The notes: generated from the sequence alone by a model not told the origin. DNA of 64,000 nt from Cercis canadensis (GCA_003255065.1 QAOA01007971.1:134370-198369); one strand, 5' to 3'. Shown: positions 8,984 through 20,868, counted from the stretch's first letter. Made by a program: numbers and translations.

Positions 8984-11900
8984 TCGACAGTGGAGCAACC
9001 CATAACTTTGTTTCACCAAAACTTGTGACTGCTTTAGGGTTGAAATTGGAGGGAACAGAAGGTCAACTAGGGATAAGGCTGGGTGATGGGTATAGGGTGC
9101 TTACCCGAGGCAAATGTTCTCACATGCAGCTGTCATGGGTCAGTATTCTTGTGTAATTGATGCTTGGGTTCTGGACATGGGTGGTTTGGATTTAATTTTA
9201 GCAGTTGCTTGGCTGAGGACATTGGGAGAAGTGGTCACTAATTGGGACACTAGGGTTATGAGTTTTTGGGATGGAAAACAGAAAATTGAGCTACAGGGTA
9301 GTAATACAAAAAGTCTTTCCACACTTCATAGCATGTTTGGAAAAGAAGTCACGGGGGGACATAAGGTGATATGCAAAGAAAGGGGGATTCAGGGCAATGA
9401 GGCAGAAATGGGGAAATTAACCATCAACAGAAAGGTGAGCTGAATGCTGTCATGGACAAATTCCCAGCAGTGTTCACAAGCCCTAGGGGGTTACCTCCTA
9501 CAAGAAGCTTTGATCATGCAATTAATCTAATTCAAGGGGCAGGACCAGTCAGTGTTCGACCTTACAGGTATCCCTATGTTCACAAAGATGAGATTCAAAG
9601 GCAGATACAGGAGTTACTACACCAAGGCATCATTCGGCACAGCAACAGTGCCTATTCCAGTCCAGTCATTTTGGTAAAGAAAAAGGATACTAGCTGGCGT
9701 ATGTGTGTGGACTACAGGGCATTAAACAAGGTAACTATTCCTGATAAGTTTCCTATTCCAGTTGTTGATGAATTACTGGATGAAATTCATGGCTCTACAT
9801 ATTTTTCAAAGCTGGACCTCAAATCTGGATATCACCAGATTAGAATGAAGAAAGATGATATAGAAAAGACAGCTTTTAGGACTCATGAGGTACATTATGA
9901 ATATTTGGTGATGTCATTTGGATTAATGAATGCCCCTTCAACATTCCAAGCTGCCATGAATGAGATTTTTCGGCCCTATTTGAGACGCATGGTATTGGTG
10001 TTTTTTGATGATATTCTGGTGTTTAGTTCTTCTTGGCAACAGCATCTAGAACACTTGAGGTTAGTGCTCTCAGTGCTGCGCCAGAATCATTTTGTGGTCA
10101 ACAGTAAAAAATGTCAGTTTGGACAGCAACTCATCTCTTATTTGGGTCATTTCATCTCTGGAAATGGAGTCTCTATGGATCCGGAGAAAGTGGCTGCAGT
10201 CATTAACTGGCCTGTACCAAAGAATGTGAAAGGTGTTAAGAGGTTTTCTCGAGTTAACTGGTTATTATTGGAAGTTCATTCAAGGGTATGGCAAGGTGGC
10301 AAGACCCTTGACAGAATTAACAAGAAAAGATGCTTTCCACTGGGGACAAGATGCTTTACAGGCTTTTGAAACTCTTAAAAGAGTTAATCACCACCGCTCC
10401 CATGTTGGCTCTACTAGATTTCTCTAAGAGTTTTGACATCGAGTGTGATGCTTCAGGACGGGGAGTAGGAGCCGTTCTGTTACAAGAGAAAAACCCAATA
10501 GCTTATTACAGCAAAGCAATTTCTGATAGAACTATGTCTAAGTCTGCTTATGAAAGGGAAATTATGGCTTTGGCTATGGCTATTCAGCACTGGAGACCGT
10601 ATCTGTTGGGTAGGCCTTTTAGAGTTTACACGGATCAGAAAAGCCTCAAGTTCCTCTTACATCAAAGAATCTCCACCCCAGACCAGCAAAATTGGTTAGC
10701 CAAATTAATGGGGTATCAATTTGAGATTTTTTATAAGCCAGGGAAGGAAAATGGAGCTGCTGATGCACTGTCCAGAGCATTTGAGGAAGCTGAATTCTCT
10801 ATGATCTTGTCTTTTCCTACATGGCTGGAGGGGCAGAGTTTGACTCAAGGAGTGGAGCAAGATCCTCAACTTGCCAAGATTATCACCACACTGCAACATG
10901 ACCCCGGAGCCAAGCCTGGATTTTCCTTGCTCCAAGGAGTTTTGTATTATAAAGACCGACTGGTCATACCAGCTGGTTCTCCATGGATTCCTGAGTTAAT
11001 TACTGAGTTTCACTGTACCCCACAAGGTGGGCACTCTGGTTACTTGTGCACATACAGAATATTGGCTTCTAATTTAGATTGGCTAGGTATGAAGCGGCAA
11101 GTGCAGGAGTTTGTCCGTGGTTGTGCAGTGTGTCAACAACAGAAGTATTCAGCATTAACTCCTGGGGGCTTGCTACAGCCCCTGGATATTCCAGACCAAG
11201 TGTGGGAGGATGTTTCGATGGACTTCATTACAGGTCTCCCTAAATCAAAGGGGTGGGAAGCTGTTCTAGTGGTTGTAGATAGATTGTCGAAGTATAGCCA
11301 CTTTCTTCTACTTAAGCATCCTTACACTGCTAAGAGTGTAGCTGAATTGTTCGTAAAGGAAGTGATTCGGTTCCATGGAGTGCCTAAATCAGTAGTCAGT
11401 GATAGAGATCCTATTTTCATGAGTAAGTTCTGGCAAGAGCTGTTTAAGTTGCAGGGGACAAAGTTAAAACTCAGTTCTGCATACCATCCTGAAACTGATG
11501 GGCAGACTGAAGTGATTAATCACTGTTTGGAAGCTTACCTACGCTGTTTTGCAGCTGAACAACCTAAGAGTTGGGCAATGTGGATTCCTTGGGCTGAATT
11601 GTGGTACAATACCACTTTTCATGCCTCCACAAACACCACACCATTTGAGGTGGTTTATGGTAAGAAACCTCCAACAATCTTAAAATTTATCCCTGGTGAG
11701 ACAAGAGTCGAATTGGTAGCTAGAGAGCTGTTGGACAGAGATGAGGCATTGTGACAATTAAAAGTCCACTTGCTCAAGGCTCAAAACAGCATGAAGAAAT
11801 ATGCTGACAAACACAGGCGGGATGTCTCTTGTACAGTTGGGGAATGGGTTTATTTGAAATTGAGGCCTCATTGACAGAAATCTGTGGCCACAAGAATTAA

Positions 11901-12348
11901 TCAAAAGCTGGCCCTGAGGTTCTATGGACCTTTTCAGATATTGGATAAGTTGGGGGCAGTCATCTATAAACTCCAGTTGCCGGCAAATTCAAGAGTTCAT
12001 CCGGTGTTTCATGTGTCACAGCTTAAAAAAGCTATTGGACAGAAGTTTGCTAATCCAACACTACCTATTGGTATGGAAATTGAAGTGCAAGGGGATGATC
12101 AACCACTTCGAGTTCTGGGCAAACGCAAGGAGCACAAACATGAGGAAGAAGTGGTTCAGTGGTTAGTAGAATGGCGGGGAAAACCTATTGAAGAAGCTAC
12201 ATGGGAAGATGAATACATTCTGCGTTCTCAGTTTCCTGATTTCAGTCTTGAGGACAAGACTGTTTTTGAAGAGGAGGGCAGTGATAGAGCCCAAGATACT
12301 ATGGGTATGGGCCAGGAAAGGGAGCAGGGTGAAGTTAGTCCGAAGTAG
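8960..12348 (+). pseudogene. Chromovirus pol remnant: protease, RT, RNase H, integrase, chromodomain
   Basis: Protease motif IDSGATHNF lies near 8980-9010. Reverse transcriptase (9452-10260) has DLKSGYHQI and the active-site box VFFDDILVFS. A frame break near 10240-10370 precedes RNase H (ECDASGRGVGAVL near 10440). Integrase (about 10990-11640) shows the HHCC-like finger ending VCQQQ and the catalytic Asp, Asp, Glu in MDFITGLP, VSDRDPIF and TDGQTEVINHC. A stop at 11752-11754 separates the final part, which ends in a chromodomain (VVQWLVEWRGKPIEEATWED). That last frame (11884-12348) runs into the 3' LTR. Known family function is reverse transcription and targeted integration into heterochromatin; this copy cannot do it alone. 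Confidence 0.9.
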
Positions 12349-12565
12349 TGGAAGGTTTATTCTAGGAGGAAGTCAGGGACACATGGAAGCAATCAAGGGG
12401 AGCTGGTAGTTATAGAGAGAGAAGGCAGTAACGAATTGGCTAAAAGGAAGGAAGGCACGAGGGGAGAGGGGTGTGAAGAGAATTGTGAGTAGTTCAGCAT
12501 TAGTGCTTGGGACCTGCAGCTCTGTGAGCTGAGGGAGAGGGAGTGAGGAAACCGGAGTTCCATCA
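12282..12565 (+). repeat. 3' LTR of the chromovirus
   Basis: 284 bases, same boundaries as the 5' LTR (TGATAGAG to TTCCATCA). The end of the pol frame overlaps its first 67 bases. Flanking DNA on the right (from 12566) matches 37430 onward and 50340 onward, the paralogous sites without the element. Confidence 0.92.
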
Positions 12566-13133
12566 CATGTGGTCCTGAATGAGTGATCTAATGGCTAGTG
12601 CATAATTTCATGGAATTAGTGGCTTAGTGCCTTAATTCTTGGAATAGTTACTATGTAACTCAAGTCTTTGAAAATTCTGAGTTAACTTTTAACAATGTCC
12701 ACATGTAAAAAGGCATGCTCACCATTACATGGAGAAATTAGAAAGAAAAGAGAACATAGAAATGATGGATCCGTAGCTTAAAAATAGAAAAAGTGTTGTA
12801 ACAAATGAACCCATGTTGTTAAGTATTTATCATTAGGTAGATATAGCTAGACATTCTAGCGTGAGAATATAAGGGAATGGGAATTCAAATCTAGGATCTC
12901 AACTTTTTTAGGAGATACATATGCTATTAAGTTAGAATGACATTTTTTCGTCGTTTTATTGGTAATCCAAAAAAGATAATATATATTTGTGTGTCAAATG
13001 AAAACTTCTAGGTACACAAAGATACCAAAGGGTATTGGCATTATATATTAGTATAGATGAATAGTATAATTATCAATAATCATATCTTATTTAAGACAGA
13101 GTGATCACCTTCTCACCTTTAAGAGTTCAAAGC

Positions 13134-13165
<32 letters not shown>

Positions 13166-13318
13166 NTTCCTGAAGGTAAAACATTAAAATTTATAACACT
13201 GAAGGAAAAGAAGGATTAGCTGTTTAAAAATTTCAACAAAAAAAAAAAAAAAGTAAATAAAATCTGGCTATAAAGAAAGCATAAATAAAATGTGTGTACT
13301 GAATGCATATATATATAC
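12566..13318. other. Presumed intron between LRR exon S and the tail, right part
   Basis: AT-rich sequence matching about 37430-37700 and 50340-51076. It holds a SINE-like stretch (about 12829-12940) with a B-box-like 'gatttgaattcc' on the minus strand, a long T/A run, and one unknown base at 13166 in a homopolymer. No exon is seen. Confidence 0.5.
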
Positions 13319-13910
13319 CTGGATTATCGTGCAAGTATTTTATGGTCTTGTTCAGTTCCCCTTTCCAGCATTTTGTAACATAAGTAACATAAACTTCTTT
13401 CAAGTTTGGGGCGCTTCCTTTCGCAAATGTCTCCATTTTCGGAATATTCTTCACCTTAATTATCTCTAGTGCGGGAAAGTTAATTTCACAATCTTGTCCA
13501 CCAAAGCATGTGAGCCTTTCAAGATGCTTGAGTATAATGCACTTCAAATTTGGGAATTCCAAGGTTTCTGTACTTCCTTCTTCACCCTCAAGAATTTGCT
13601 CCATCTCTTTGCATCCGTATAATTTTAGCAATGCAAGTTGCTCAAAGTTCTTGGCTGTTGACACTGTGAACAATTTTTTGAGGCTCTTACAATCGATGAT
13701 TTCAAGCAATTTCAGATTTTTAAACACTAAAATTCTAGGTTCTTGTTTCCACAATTGCATCACAGGTAGATCAATCAATGCCAATTCTTCTAACTGAGGT
13801 AGGAATCCCTTTTCAACTTCAGATGCCACTGGAGGTAGTTTGTCATTCCATATCTTTTGACAATCATTCACTTTTTCAATATGCAATTTCTTCAATTTGT
13901 TGAAGGAGTC
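13319..13910 (-). CDS. LRR exon S, copy A (NLR-type LRR)
   Basis: A 592-base exon with acceptor attttacag and donor ccag|gtatat. It enters in phase 0 and leaves in phase 1. It encodes about 197 residues with seven leucine-rich repeats of the NB-LRR C-terminal kind, such as LEELALIDLPVMQLW, LKLLEIIDCKSLKKLF and LALLKLYGCKEMEQIL. The 'L..L.(I/V).(D/G)C..L..(I/L)(F/L)' pattern matches RPS2/At4g27190-type disease-resistance proteins, where LRRs sense pathogen effectors or their host targets. No NB-ARC domain is near. It is the last LRR exon of copy A, and its phase fits tail exon a at 7118. Its partner in copy B is 51077-51668, identical in length. Confidence 0.8.
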
Positions 13911-13919
13911 CTGTAAAAT

Positions 13920-14842
13920 TAAGGTAATATTATTAATTATTGACACGCGGTACAGTTATAACTAGCAAATGGTTTGGGTATGATCTGATGTGAATCTAAA
14001 TTGCTCACGACACCAATCAAATTACATAAGGAACTGCATTCCACTTTGCTTTTCCTGTTTTTTATGTTTTTATAATAATATCAAATACTAATCAATTTAA
14101 CTTTTAGCTTTTTGTTTTTTCAACACTAGTTTACTTTTTTGCCAATCAATGGTGCTTTAATCCTTTTAGGTTTTATTTTTTCGTATAAAACAATTCTTGC
14201 AATATAGTGTTGAAAAATGCTACTAAGAGCTTGAACTCTTATCTTGGATGAATATTTTTCTAGGAATTTGTGAATGAGAAACTCAAGTAAGAAATAGTTA
14301 AGTTTAAGAGCTCCAAAAACCAAAAAGAAATTAAAAGTTTTATTGAAAAACTCAAAATAATTAACCAAATAAATGTAAAGAACTTATGAGTCTTTTTACA
14401 AATTTTACGACCCAAACAATAATTCTTTCTTATTATTTTTCTTTTACAAAGATTAAACCTAAAATCTTTATTTAAATGTTACTCCATATGCTTATCAGTA
14501 GATATACTTGAAGAGAGGATGCCCCTATAGATATTATACATAGATAGATGTGTAGATTTTCATTGAAGAAACTGTCAAAAAAATTAAAACTTTTATCTAC
14601 CATCGATTTTGAGTAAATTAAATTGAAAAACAATAAGTACACAAATTAATATTCAAAATACAATCTACAACAGTAATGTGTCAAAATGAGATCAGATTGA
14701 CTCATATTTTACCAAATAGTATTGTGAGGAATAGTTTGTGTATATATATCTATTATATTACTCAATTAAAAAAGTGAATAAGCACTCTAATTAAGTTCTA
14801 ACCACCACAAAAAGAAAGACAAGTACAATCTGAGGCACGAAC
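13920..14842. other. Intron between LRR exons R and S, copy A
   Basis: AT-rich intron with no exon or element that I can support. Its sequence is paralogous to about 51678-52430 in copy B. Confidence 0.55.
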
Positions 14843-15496
14843 CTGATTAGTGAAGAAGTGGTTTGCAGCAGACCCAGAGGGAAACGTAGTTAGCTTCGGA
14901 CAGTCAATTATTGTTGCTTCCAACAAGGATGGAAATTTTGATGTCCCCAGACAGAAAGTTGAGAGGTTTGTTAGCTTTTCAAGGAAGATAGATTTCAAAT
15001 GAGTCTCATCCATTTCTCTTCCTCTTTCTGTTAGCAGAATTTCTTCCAAGACATCACACTCAGAAATCTTCAACTTTGTTAGCTTACTGGAGGGCAAAAG
15101 CAGGCATTGGAGACCATCACAGTTCTTTATTTGTAGAATTTGTAAGTGTTCAAAGATTCTTGCTCCTCCGGATTCAATCTTAATTATGTGCTGAAGTTTG
15201 GGCAGACAAGAGAGTACCACAGTACTTGGTGTTGGGAACATGGAAGAGTCAAAATCAAATTCCTCATTAAGTTGAAATACTTCAGTGAGCGAGTTGCAAT
15301 TATTTACAGAGAGTTTCTCCAAATTTTGCAACATTGGTAATGCATTGGAAGCAAAGACATATTTCAATTTACCCAAGGTATTCACTTCTACTTCTTTCAG
15401 TTCAGAGAAGGATCCCAGAAAAATGGAGCCCTGCCATATCTCATCAAACTGGTCTAGACTTACAAGCTTCAATTTTTTCATTTTCGGGTATGCAAC
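14843..15496 (-). CDS. LRR exon R, copy A
   Basis: A 654-base exon (218 codons), phase 0 at both ends, with acceptor 'tgtag' and donor 'atcag|gttcg'. It starts VAYPKMKKLKLVSLDQFDEI and carries about seven LRRs, for example LEKLSVNNCNSLTEVF, LQILQIKNCDGLQCLL, LTKLKISECDVLEEIL and ATIIDCPKLTTF. The acceptor is preceded by a CA/TA microsatellite. Related but longer, shorter and broken copies lie at 54256-54942, 55267-55500, 53171-53492 and 52373-52711, making R the most amplified module of the locus. Confidence 0.8.
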
Positions 15497-16373
15497 CTAC
15501 ACACACACAAAAACACACAATATATATATATATATATTAAGAACCATGACTTTAGGCAGCTATCATGCTACAGAGTACAGAATAATGCTTAATCTCATGT
15601 TAGTGATGGGCGCAAAGCAGATAATAAATCATATATATCCCCACCTAAGATCTCTATTACTAGAAGAGGCCAATGGAACTCAATTTAATTATGACTTGTA
15701 CACCACTTAATAGAAATCTTTTAAAAGAAAACATTGTTAGAAGTCAGGATTGTTGATTCATAATATACATTTGAATTTTTATTTTCCGTTAGATAAAAAA
15801 GCTAGAATTTTCAGCTAGAGATATTGGGAATAGAAAATCATGCATAGAACTTTAATCTTACGGAGATCATTACGACATAAACCTTAAATTCTAAGTCTTA
15901 ATCAAACCATTAGATTTTATAAAATTACACAAACTTCCATTCTTATTTTTAAAAATAACACAAATCTCTCTTATTTCAACTTTCAGCTTAAGAAAACCCC
16001 CTTTCTTTTCAAAAAATAAAGACCCCCCCTTGTTTTAAACTCTAACATAACATAAATTTTCCCTTTAGGTTCTGGTAGAAGAGACTTAACTGTAATTTAC
16101 TAAGCATGGTGGAAGGGTTATGTAGTGCCGCCAGATCTCAAAGGAGATCTCTATGCAAATATATGCACCAATAACTGGAATTTATAGACTGATTTTTTTT
16201 TTTTTTCCACATAGGTTAAACAAGTGACTTAGATTTGATTGTTTCTGATAGCCAACTTATGAACCAAGAGCATGGCATCAGGGATTTGACCCCTTCCCCT
16301 ACTCCCTTTGCCTTCTTTCCTAGGACATTGTGCGTATTTCTACTCAAAAAAAAAAAAAAAAAATCAAACATAC
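15497..16373. other. Intron between LRR exons Q and R, copy A, with SINE-like stretch
   Basis: AT-rich intron. About 16193-16345 looks like a minus-strand tRNA-derived SINE: a T-run on the plus strand (A-tail) at 16193-16206 and a B-box-like 'ggtcaaatccc' near 16290. The same stretch is present beside each other Q exon (56190-56335, 56415-56560, 59950-60110), so it predates the duplications. Confidence 0.45.
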
Positions 16374-17099
16374 CGTTGCTCCGCCAAGCATTTCTTTGGA
16401 TTTCTCATCAGCTACTGTTGGTGATTCAGCACTTAAAAATCTGCTACTGAATGAATCCATTCTGGGACAATCTTCTATTATTAAACTTTGCAAAGATGGA
16501 AATTGAAAAATATAATTTCCTTTGTGGAGCCTCATCAAGTTTTGGAGGTGTAAAAGTTCAAGATTTTGTAATCTGGGAAGCACAATTTCTCTCGCACCTG
16601 TCTTTTCCTCTGAATGCAAGGCAAATACTTCTTCCACCGTGGGACAAGAGTGTATCTTTAGAACCTTCAGTTTCCAAAGCTGCTGGGCCAGAGAAGTCGA
16701 GCATATACTTCTCAAAAAGCCACAGTCAACAATTTCCATCTCTACTAGATTAATAAGGCCAAGAACACCAGTTGGATCCTTGTTCCATATGCAACTCAAC
16801 TTAGGTAGATCCCTCAATTTGATGGTCTTTAGCATGATGAAATACTTGCCATTTCCATTTTCATCAGCAACAAGTTCTTGCAAGTTGAATACTTGCATCA
16901 GTAATTCACAATGCTTTACTTCAAGGTGTTGAAGCTTATAGAACATAGGAAGCAACTTGGACAGATATTCAGTCAACCTTCCATCACAATTGCTTGCAGA
17001 CAGCATTGTAGTTTTGCTGGGAAACAAAGATTGATGCTGCATTTCAAGGGATATTAACTCTTCTGAGCTTTTGACATCAACTGTTTCAGTCGCTGCTAA
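16374..17099 (-). CDS. LRR exon Q, copy A
   Basis: A 726-base exon (242 codons), phase 0 at both ends, with acceptor cttacag and donor aacg|gtatgt. After a Ser/Glu-rich start it has LRRs including LQHLEVKHCELLMQVF, LKTIKLRDLPKLSCIW, MEIVDCGFLRSICSTSL, LKVLKIHSCPTVEEVF and LQSLIIEDCPRMDSF. Compared with copy B (56581-57312, 732 bases) it lacks the first codon and one other. The frame is fully open. Upstream it is joined to exon P (18767-19276). Confidence 0.8.
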
Positions 17100-17294
17100 C
17101 TGTAAGGTATTGCCATTGCAGTAAATTAAGCTACAATAGTGAACAAATTTTTTTATGGGGCTTAATTCACATCTAAGAAACCAATAATAGTACAAAACTA
17201 TCTCTTTATATTTAAGTGAAAATATTATAAAAATAGTACTGAAGTAATGCAGCTACCAATTATGTGGCACTGAGTACTCAAGTGGTAAAAAATT

Positions 17295-17607
17295 TAGCAT
17301 TGTCAAATGGATCAAGCCGAAATTGGGCCAGGCCAGAAAGACCCAGTTTTAATCAGGCCTAAAAAATGAGGCAGGGCCCATCCCTGTTTGTATTATTTTT
17401 ATTATTTTTGAATTAAATATTCTTTCTAAAATAAAAAAAATATAAATTAAAATCGAGCCAGCTTGTTTGCTAATCTGCCAGGCCCAAATTGGGCCAGGCC
17501 TAAAAAAGTCCAATTTTAATTGGGCTTTAAAATTCAAGCCCAAACCTAGTTTTATACAAGCTAAGTCTAATTATTAAACAAGCCGGGGCCCAAAATTGAC
17601 AATGCTA
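17295..17607. mobile_element. hAT-type MITE, copy A
   Basis: Terminal inverted repeats TAGCATTGTCAA and TTGACAATGCTA, flanked by a perfect 8-base target duplication AAAAAATT (17287-17294 and 17608-17615). An 8-base duplication with TAG...GTCAA-type ends is typical of plant hAT elements. It has no coding capacity. It sits in the P-Q intron. A diverged orthologous insertion lies at 57503-57843, and the third P-Q intron (about 61171) keeps the empty site. Confidence 0.88.
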
Positions 17608-17765
17608 AAAAAATTCCTTAACTATTAAGTAATAATGTTCATAAGTCAAGTTCCCATTGAGTATTGAGATGTAGCATTGTAATAGCAGAATGTAATCTTT
17701 CTCCCCTCTTCTATGAATTTGACAATATAAGAGATCTTATGAGGGCTTAATACTATAATGAACTC

Positions 17766-17890
17766 TAATATAAATGTTTTTTTAATCATTAGATAAATAA
17801 AGTTAGACTTTCTAGCCAGGAATATGGGGATGAATATTTGAACCTATGACCTCAACATCTATGGGAGATCCATAGACCAGTTGTGCTATA
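17766..17890 (-). mobile_element. tRNA-derived SINE-like element
   Basis: On the minus strand it shows an A-box-like TAGCACAACTGG, a B-box-like GGTTCAAATATTC about 45 bases later, and an A-rich end. Similar sequences occur near 12829-12940, 21340-21445, 50580-50700 and 58018-58128. Promoter boxes of this kind come from tRNA genes, but no cloverleaf can be drawn, so I do not call a tRNA. Confidence 0.5.
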
Positions 17891-17899
17891 TGTACTTTT

Positions 17900-18766
17900 G
17901 TCTAACATAACTGTTTAATGAATCTAGTTATAAATATGTATATTGTTGTGCAGTAAGTAACTATTTTTTAAGTAAATAACACAAATTTCCCTTGCAAAGT
18001 TTAATGACATTACACAAACCTTCCTTAAACAATTTGTCTTAATAAATGGAAGAGTACTATTGTGCATTCAAAGTTCTATTTTGTGCCATACAGTTTACGG
18101 AATATAGTTTACATAGTTCGTAAATGTATCATTACTCTTGCTTTTATCAAGAATCATACTTACATACCTATGGTTAAGAACTGATTCAACCCAAAAGCTT
18201 GAGTTGTTAGATAATAACCCAAGAAGGACTTTATATAGGGTGACACACACACAACTCTTTTCTACAATGTACTAATTCCATAAACTATAATGTGTGGTAG
18301 AATATAAGTGTAGCTAGTCTTACTTAAATCTTTTATCCAACTCAAATTTTGACACAGAAGACACGTTTGAAATGTAGTGGAGGATAGTTTGTGCATCTGT
18401 CATTATGTTAAAAATAAATGTAATTTGAACTTTTAGAAGTTCTTTAGTGTTCATATGAGTGTTACTAAAAGATATAAATATGTCAGTTTTAAGAGTCTTA
18501 AGAATTTTAGTTTTTTATGTTAGTGTTCCATATTGTAAGGATCTAAAATAATGATAAAAATAAGTTAGTGAGTTTAAAAGTTTTTATTTAATAATATAAA
18601 TAAAACTATTGGGTTATGTATCATTTGGAATTCGGATTGAGATCGAGTATTCTCCCCTAAATGTAGAATATACTTGTAAAAGAAAGATTTGAATGGGAGG
18701 CCTCCCCTGTAACACATTACTCTTTTATTAATTGAGAACTAGAAATTAAACATAGAATGTACTTAC
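17900..18766. other. Intron between LRR exons P and Q, left-over part
   Basis: AT-rich intron, closely matched by 58430-59288 in copy B1. Nothing else is identified. Confidence 0.5.
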
Positions 18767-19276
18767 TGGCAAATGGAAAAGATATTCGATGATGCCTGGG
18801 GGAACGCTTTTGTTGTGCCACTGACACTCTTCCACTTCCACTTCCACTTCTAAGTTAGAGTTATCTAAAATTCCCAAAGAAAATGGCTCAATTTTGGGAC
18901 ATTTCACCACCCGCACCTTTTTCAAGGAATGCCACTTAACATCATGGCCATTGGAGCAGAAACTATACAGTTCAGGCAGATTTTCAAAAGTTAAGTTGTT
19001 CACTTTCCCGAGTACAATCTCATTTGTGGCATCTGCAGTAGCTGTTGCTGATTCTCTCACCAAAATTTCTTTAATTGACTTACATCCAATTATTCTTAGC
19101 TCTTGGAGATGCAAAAGACCTTTGGCTACAGGAAACGAAAATAAGTATTTCAAGTTGTCACATCCAAGCATTTCTAATGATTTCAGCATTTGAAGGCTAA
19201 CGCTGGGATCCTTGCATATAATAGTCAAGTGATCCAACCCATGTAAACTCAGCTTCTCCAAGTTGGGGAGTACAAC
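18767..19276 (-). CDS. LRR exon P, copy A
   Basis: A 510-base exon (170 codons), phase 0 at both ends, with acceptor 'gaatgcag' and donor 'gcca|gtaagt'. It begins VVLPNLEKLSLHGLDHL and continues with LKSLEMLGCDNLKYLF, LQELRIIGCKSIKEIL, VNNLTFENLPELYSFC and VRVVKCPKIEPF. A Glu/Val microsatellite (EVEVEVEE) follows and varies between paralogs: 504 bases at 59289-59792 and 516 at 61819-62334. The LRR pattern is that of NLR sensors. It is the most upstream LRR exon in copy A; upstream homology to copy B ends near 20345. Confidence 0.8.
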
Positions 19277-20444
19277 CTGCATTCAAATTAAAGTACAAGG
19301 AGGTTATTTATGAGACAAAGTACTAGGGCATTAGAACGAAATTCTTCAAGTTCAGCCTTGGCAGATTACCTAACAGATACCCTCCATTACTAACTTCACA
19401 ATTTTTTCTTTTTTTGCTGAAATCTAACTGTACAATTAATGCTTGTTTATTTGTCATTTGTGGACTCAACAGCGTAGGTTCATATATATTTGAATTCCTA
19501 TTTTCAAAGCTAACAAAATAGAGCTTTTGTTAAAGGGAAATTAGTTTCTAAAAGAATATTTTTCTTTTATGATTGAGTGACAAAATATATGTGCTACAGG
19601 CAATTGACTCGAGAAATCAAGTAGCCTTTGGCAGAAAGTAGTTTTCACAATATTTTCAAGTTCTAGGACTTAGGAGAAAGGATAAAGAAATTTGGGCAAC
19701 TCATAAAATGAGGTTGTGTTTAAATTTAGAGTCGTAACCAAAAGGACTAAAATACACAATGAAATTACATAAACCTCTCTTGCTTAACAATTTAGCATAA
19801 CAATCTAATCTAAGAAATACAAAACTTATAAAAAAAAATGTACTAGGCACACACTTTTTCAATTTCCATTGTCATAACAATATCTTCCTTTTTTTGAAAA
19901 CAATTGCCACAGCATCTTGCAATGAAATTTAAGGTTTAAACTTCCTATAATCATATACCAAAAAATATAAACTGCCAATATAATATATTGAATACTTTAA
20001 TAATCAATGTGCAATTTACTAGCTTCTATCATACAATTTTACGAAATAATATTTTGAATATTCTTTCAAAACTGCTTTATACCTGTTGAAAATTATATGC
20101 TAGGTTCTAATTAATTCTAGAAGTCTCTTTCTTATTAACTGCTCCTACTAAATTTATCTAATTTTTTTTTTTTGCAAACTCAGAAAAAATATTTTTTCAT
20201 TCCAATACTAGTAACCAAATTAACAGGGATTAGAAAGGAAATGTTATAATTAACCCAACACACAACAAATTAAAAAGGAAATCACAGGAGTTGAAATGAT
20301 AAACAGATATAAAGATAATATATCATAATACATGAACGCATAGGGCCTATTAGTTGACAGAGTGCAAGAAACGTTTTTCTTCAGGTTATTGAAAGAAGAA
20401 GAAAGGAACGTTTAATGGAAACAGAATGTGACAGAGTAGAGTAC

Positions 20445-20552
20445 CGATGAGGTGCTGTTGTCCAGCAGTCTTCCCTTGGGACAACCTTTGGGAGATAACC
20501 TGTGATTTCCTTTTTCCAAGTGATTGTAGCTCGAGTTTGGGCTGCATATCAT
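20445..20552 (-). CDS. Candidate first coding exon of LRR copy A (36 codons)
   Basis: An ATG at 20552 opens a 108-base frame that ends exactly at a tcatcg|gtactc donor in phase 0, which fits the phase-0 acceptor of exon P. The peptide starts MICSPNSSYNHLEKGNHRLS and is basic, with no obvious signal peptide. A stop codon lies upstream in frame. A truncated relative of its donor end lies near 54000-54024 in copy B, so the exon is not unique to this site. Together with P, Q, R and S it would give an LRR protein without an NB-ARC domain. It could instead be a non-coding leader; only RNA data can tell. Confidence 0.35.
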
Positions 20553-20794
20553 CTTGCTAAAACCTTGGGGTTGAGAGATCAATAACTTGTTGTCAATGGT
20601 GCGGGTGATTCAATGAGATTTGAAAAGTGGAATGCCAGTTGTTAGTGGGTTAGTCGGGTTGGGCTGAACTAGCCTGTTTCTCTTTTTTTTAAAAAAAAAA
20701 AAATTATACTTACGCTTAATATAGTGCAGCCCAAACTTCAGATTAAGTGATAGAGCAGGAAAGAAAGTTCATAAAAAAACAGTAGTAGCTTACC

Positions 20795-20845
20795 TTAGGG
20801 TACGTAATCTGAGAAAGCTAAGAATCCAAGTCCCTTGTAATACTT
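20795..20845 (-). other. Candidate 5' untranslated exon
   Basis: The minus strand reads a strong donor cctaag|gtaagc at 20795/20794. A TATA box lies about 25-30 bases beyond the suggested start near 20845. It could be a first leader exon for LRR copy A. The exact start cannot be placed. Confidence 0.3.
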
Positions 20846-20868
20846 GTCAACTCAGTCACTCAGAAATT

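Larger units (their letters stand above)
7337..12565 (+). mobile_element. Ty3/gypsy chromovirus with both LTRs, degenerate
   Basis: A complete but inactive LTR retrotransposon of 5229 bases. Two 284-base LTRs (7337-7620, 12282-12565) begin TGATAGAG and end TTCCATCA and differ at only a handful of positions. Possible 5-base target duplications are CATTT before and CATGT after, one mismatch. Domain order is gag with CCHC knuckle, protease, reverse transcriptase, RNase H, integrase, chromodomain. Integrase after RNase H marks Ty3/gypsy, and the chromodomain marks a chromovirus; the short LTRs would suit the Reina clade, which I infer only weakly. Many stops and frame breaks make it non-autonomous. 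It lies in sense opposite to the surrounding LRR gene and is absent from the equivalent place in copy B (about 50340). Confidence 0.93.

Noticed and set aside
16522..16932. Plus-strand frame opposite LRR exon Q (repeated at 56729 and 60295)
   Set aside because: Kept open in all Q copies only because the coding strand is conserved; no splice or start context and no domain.
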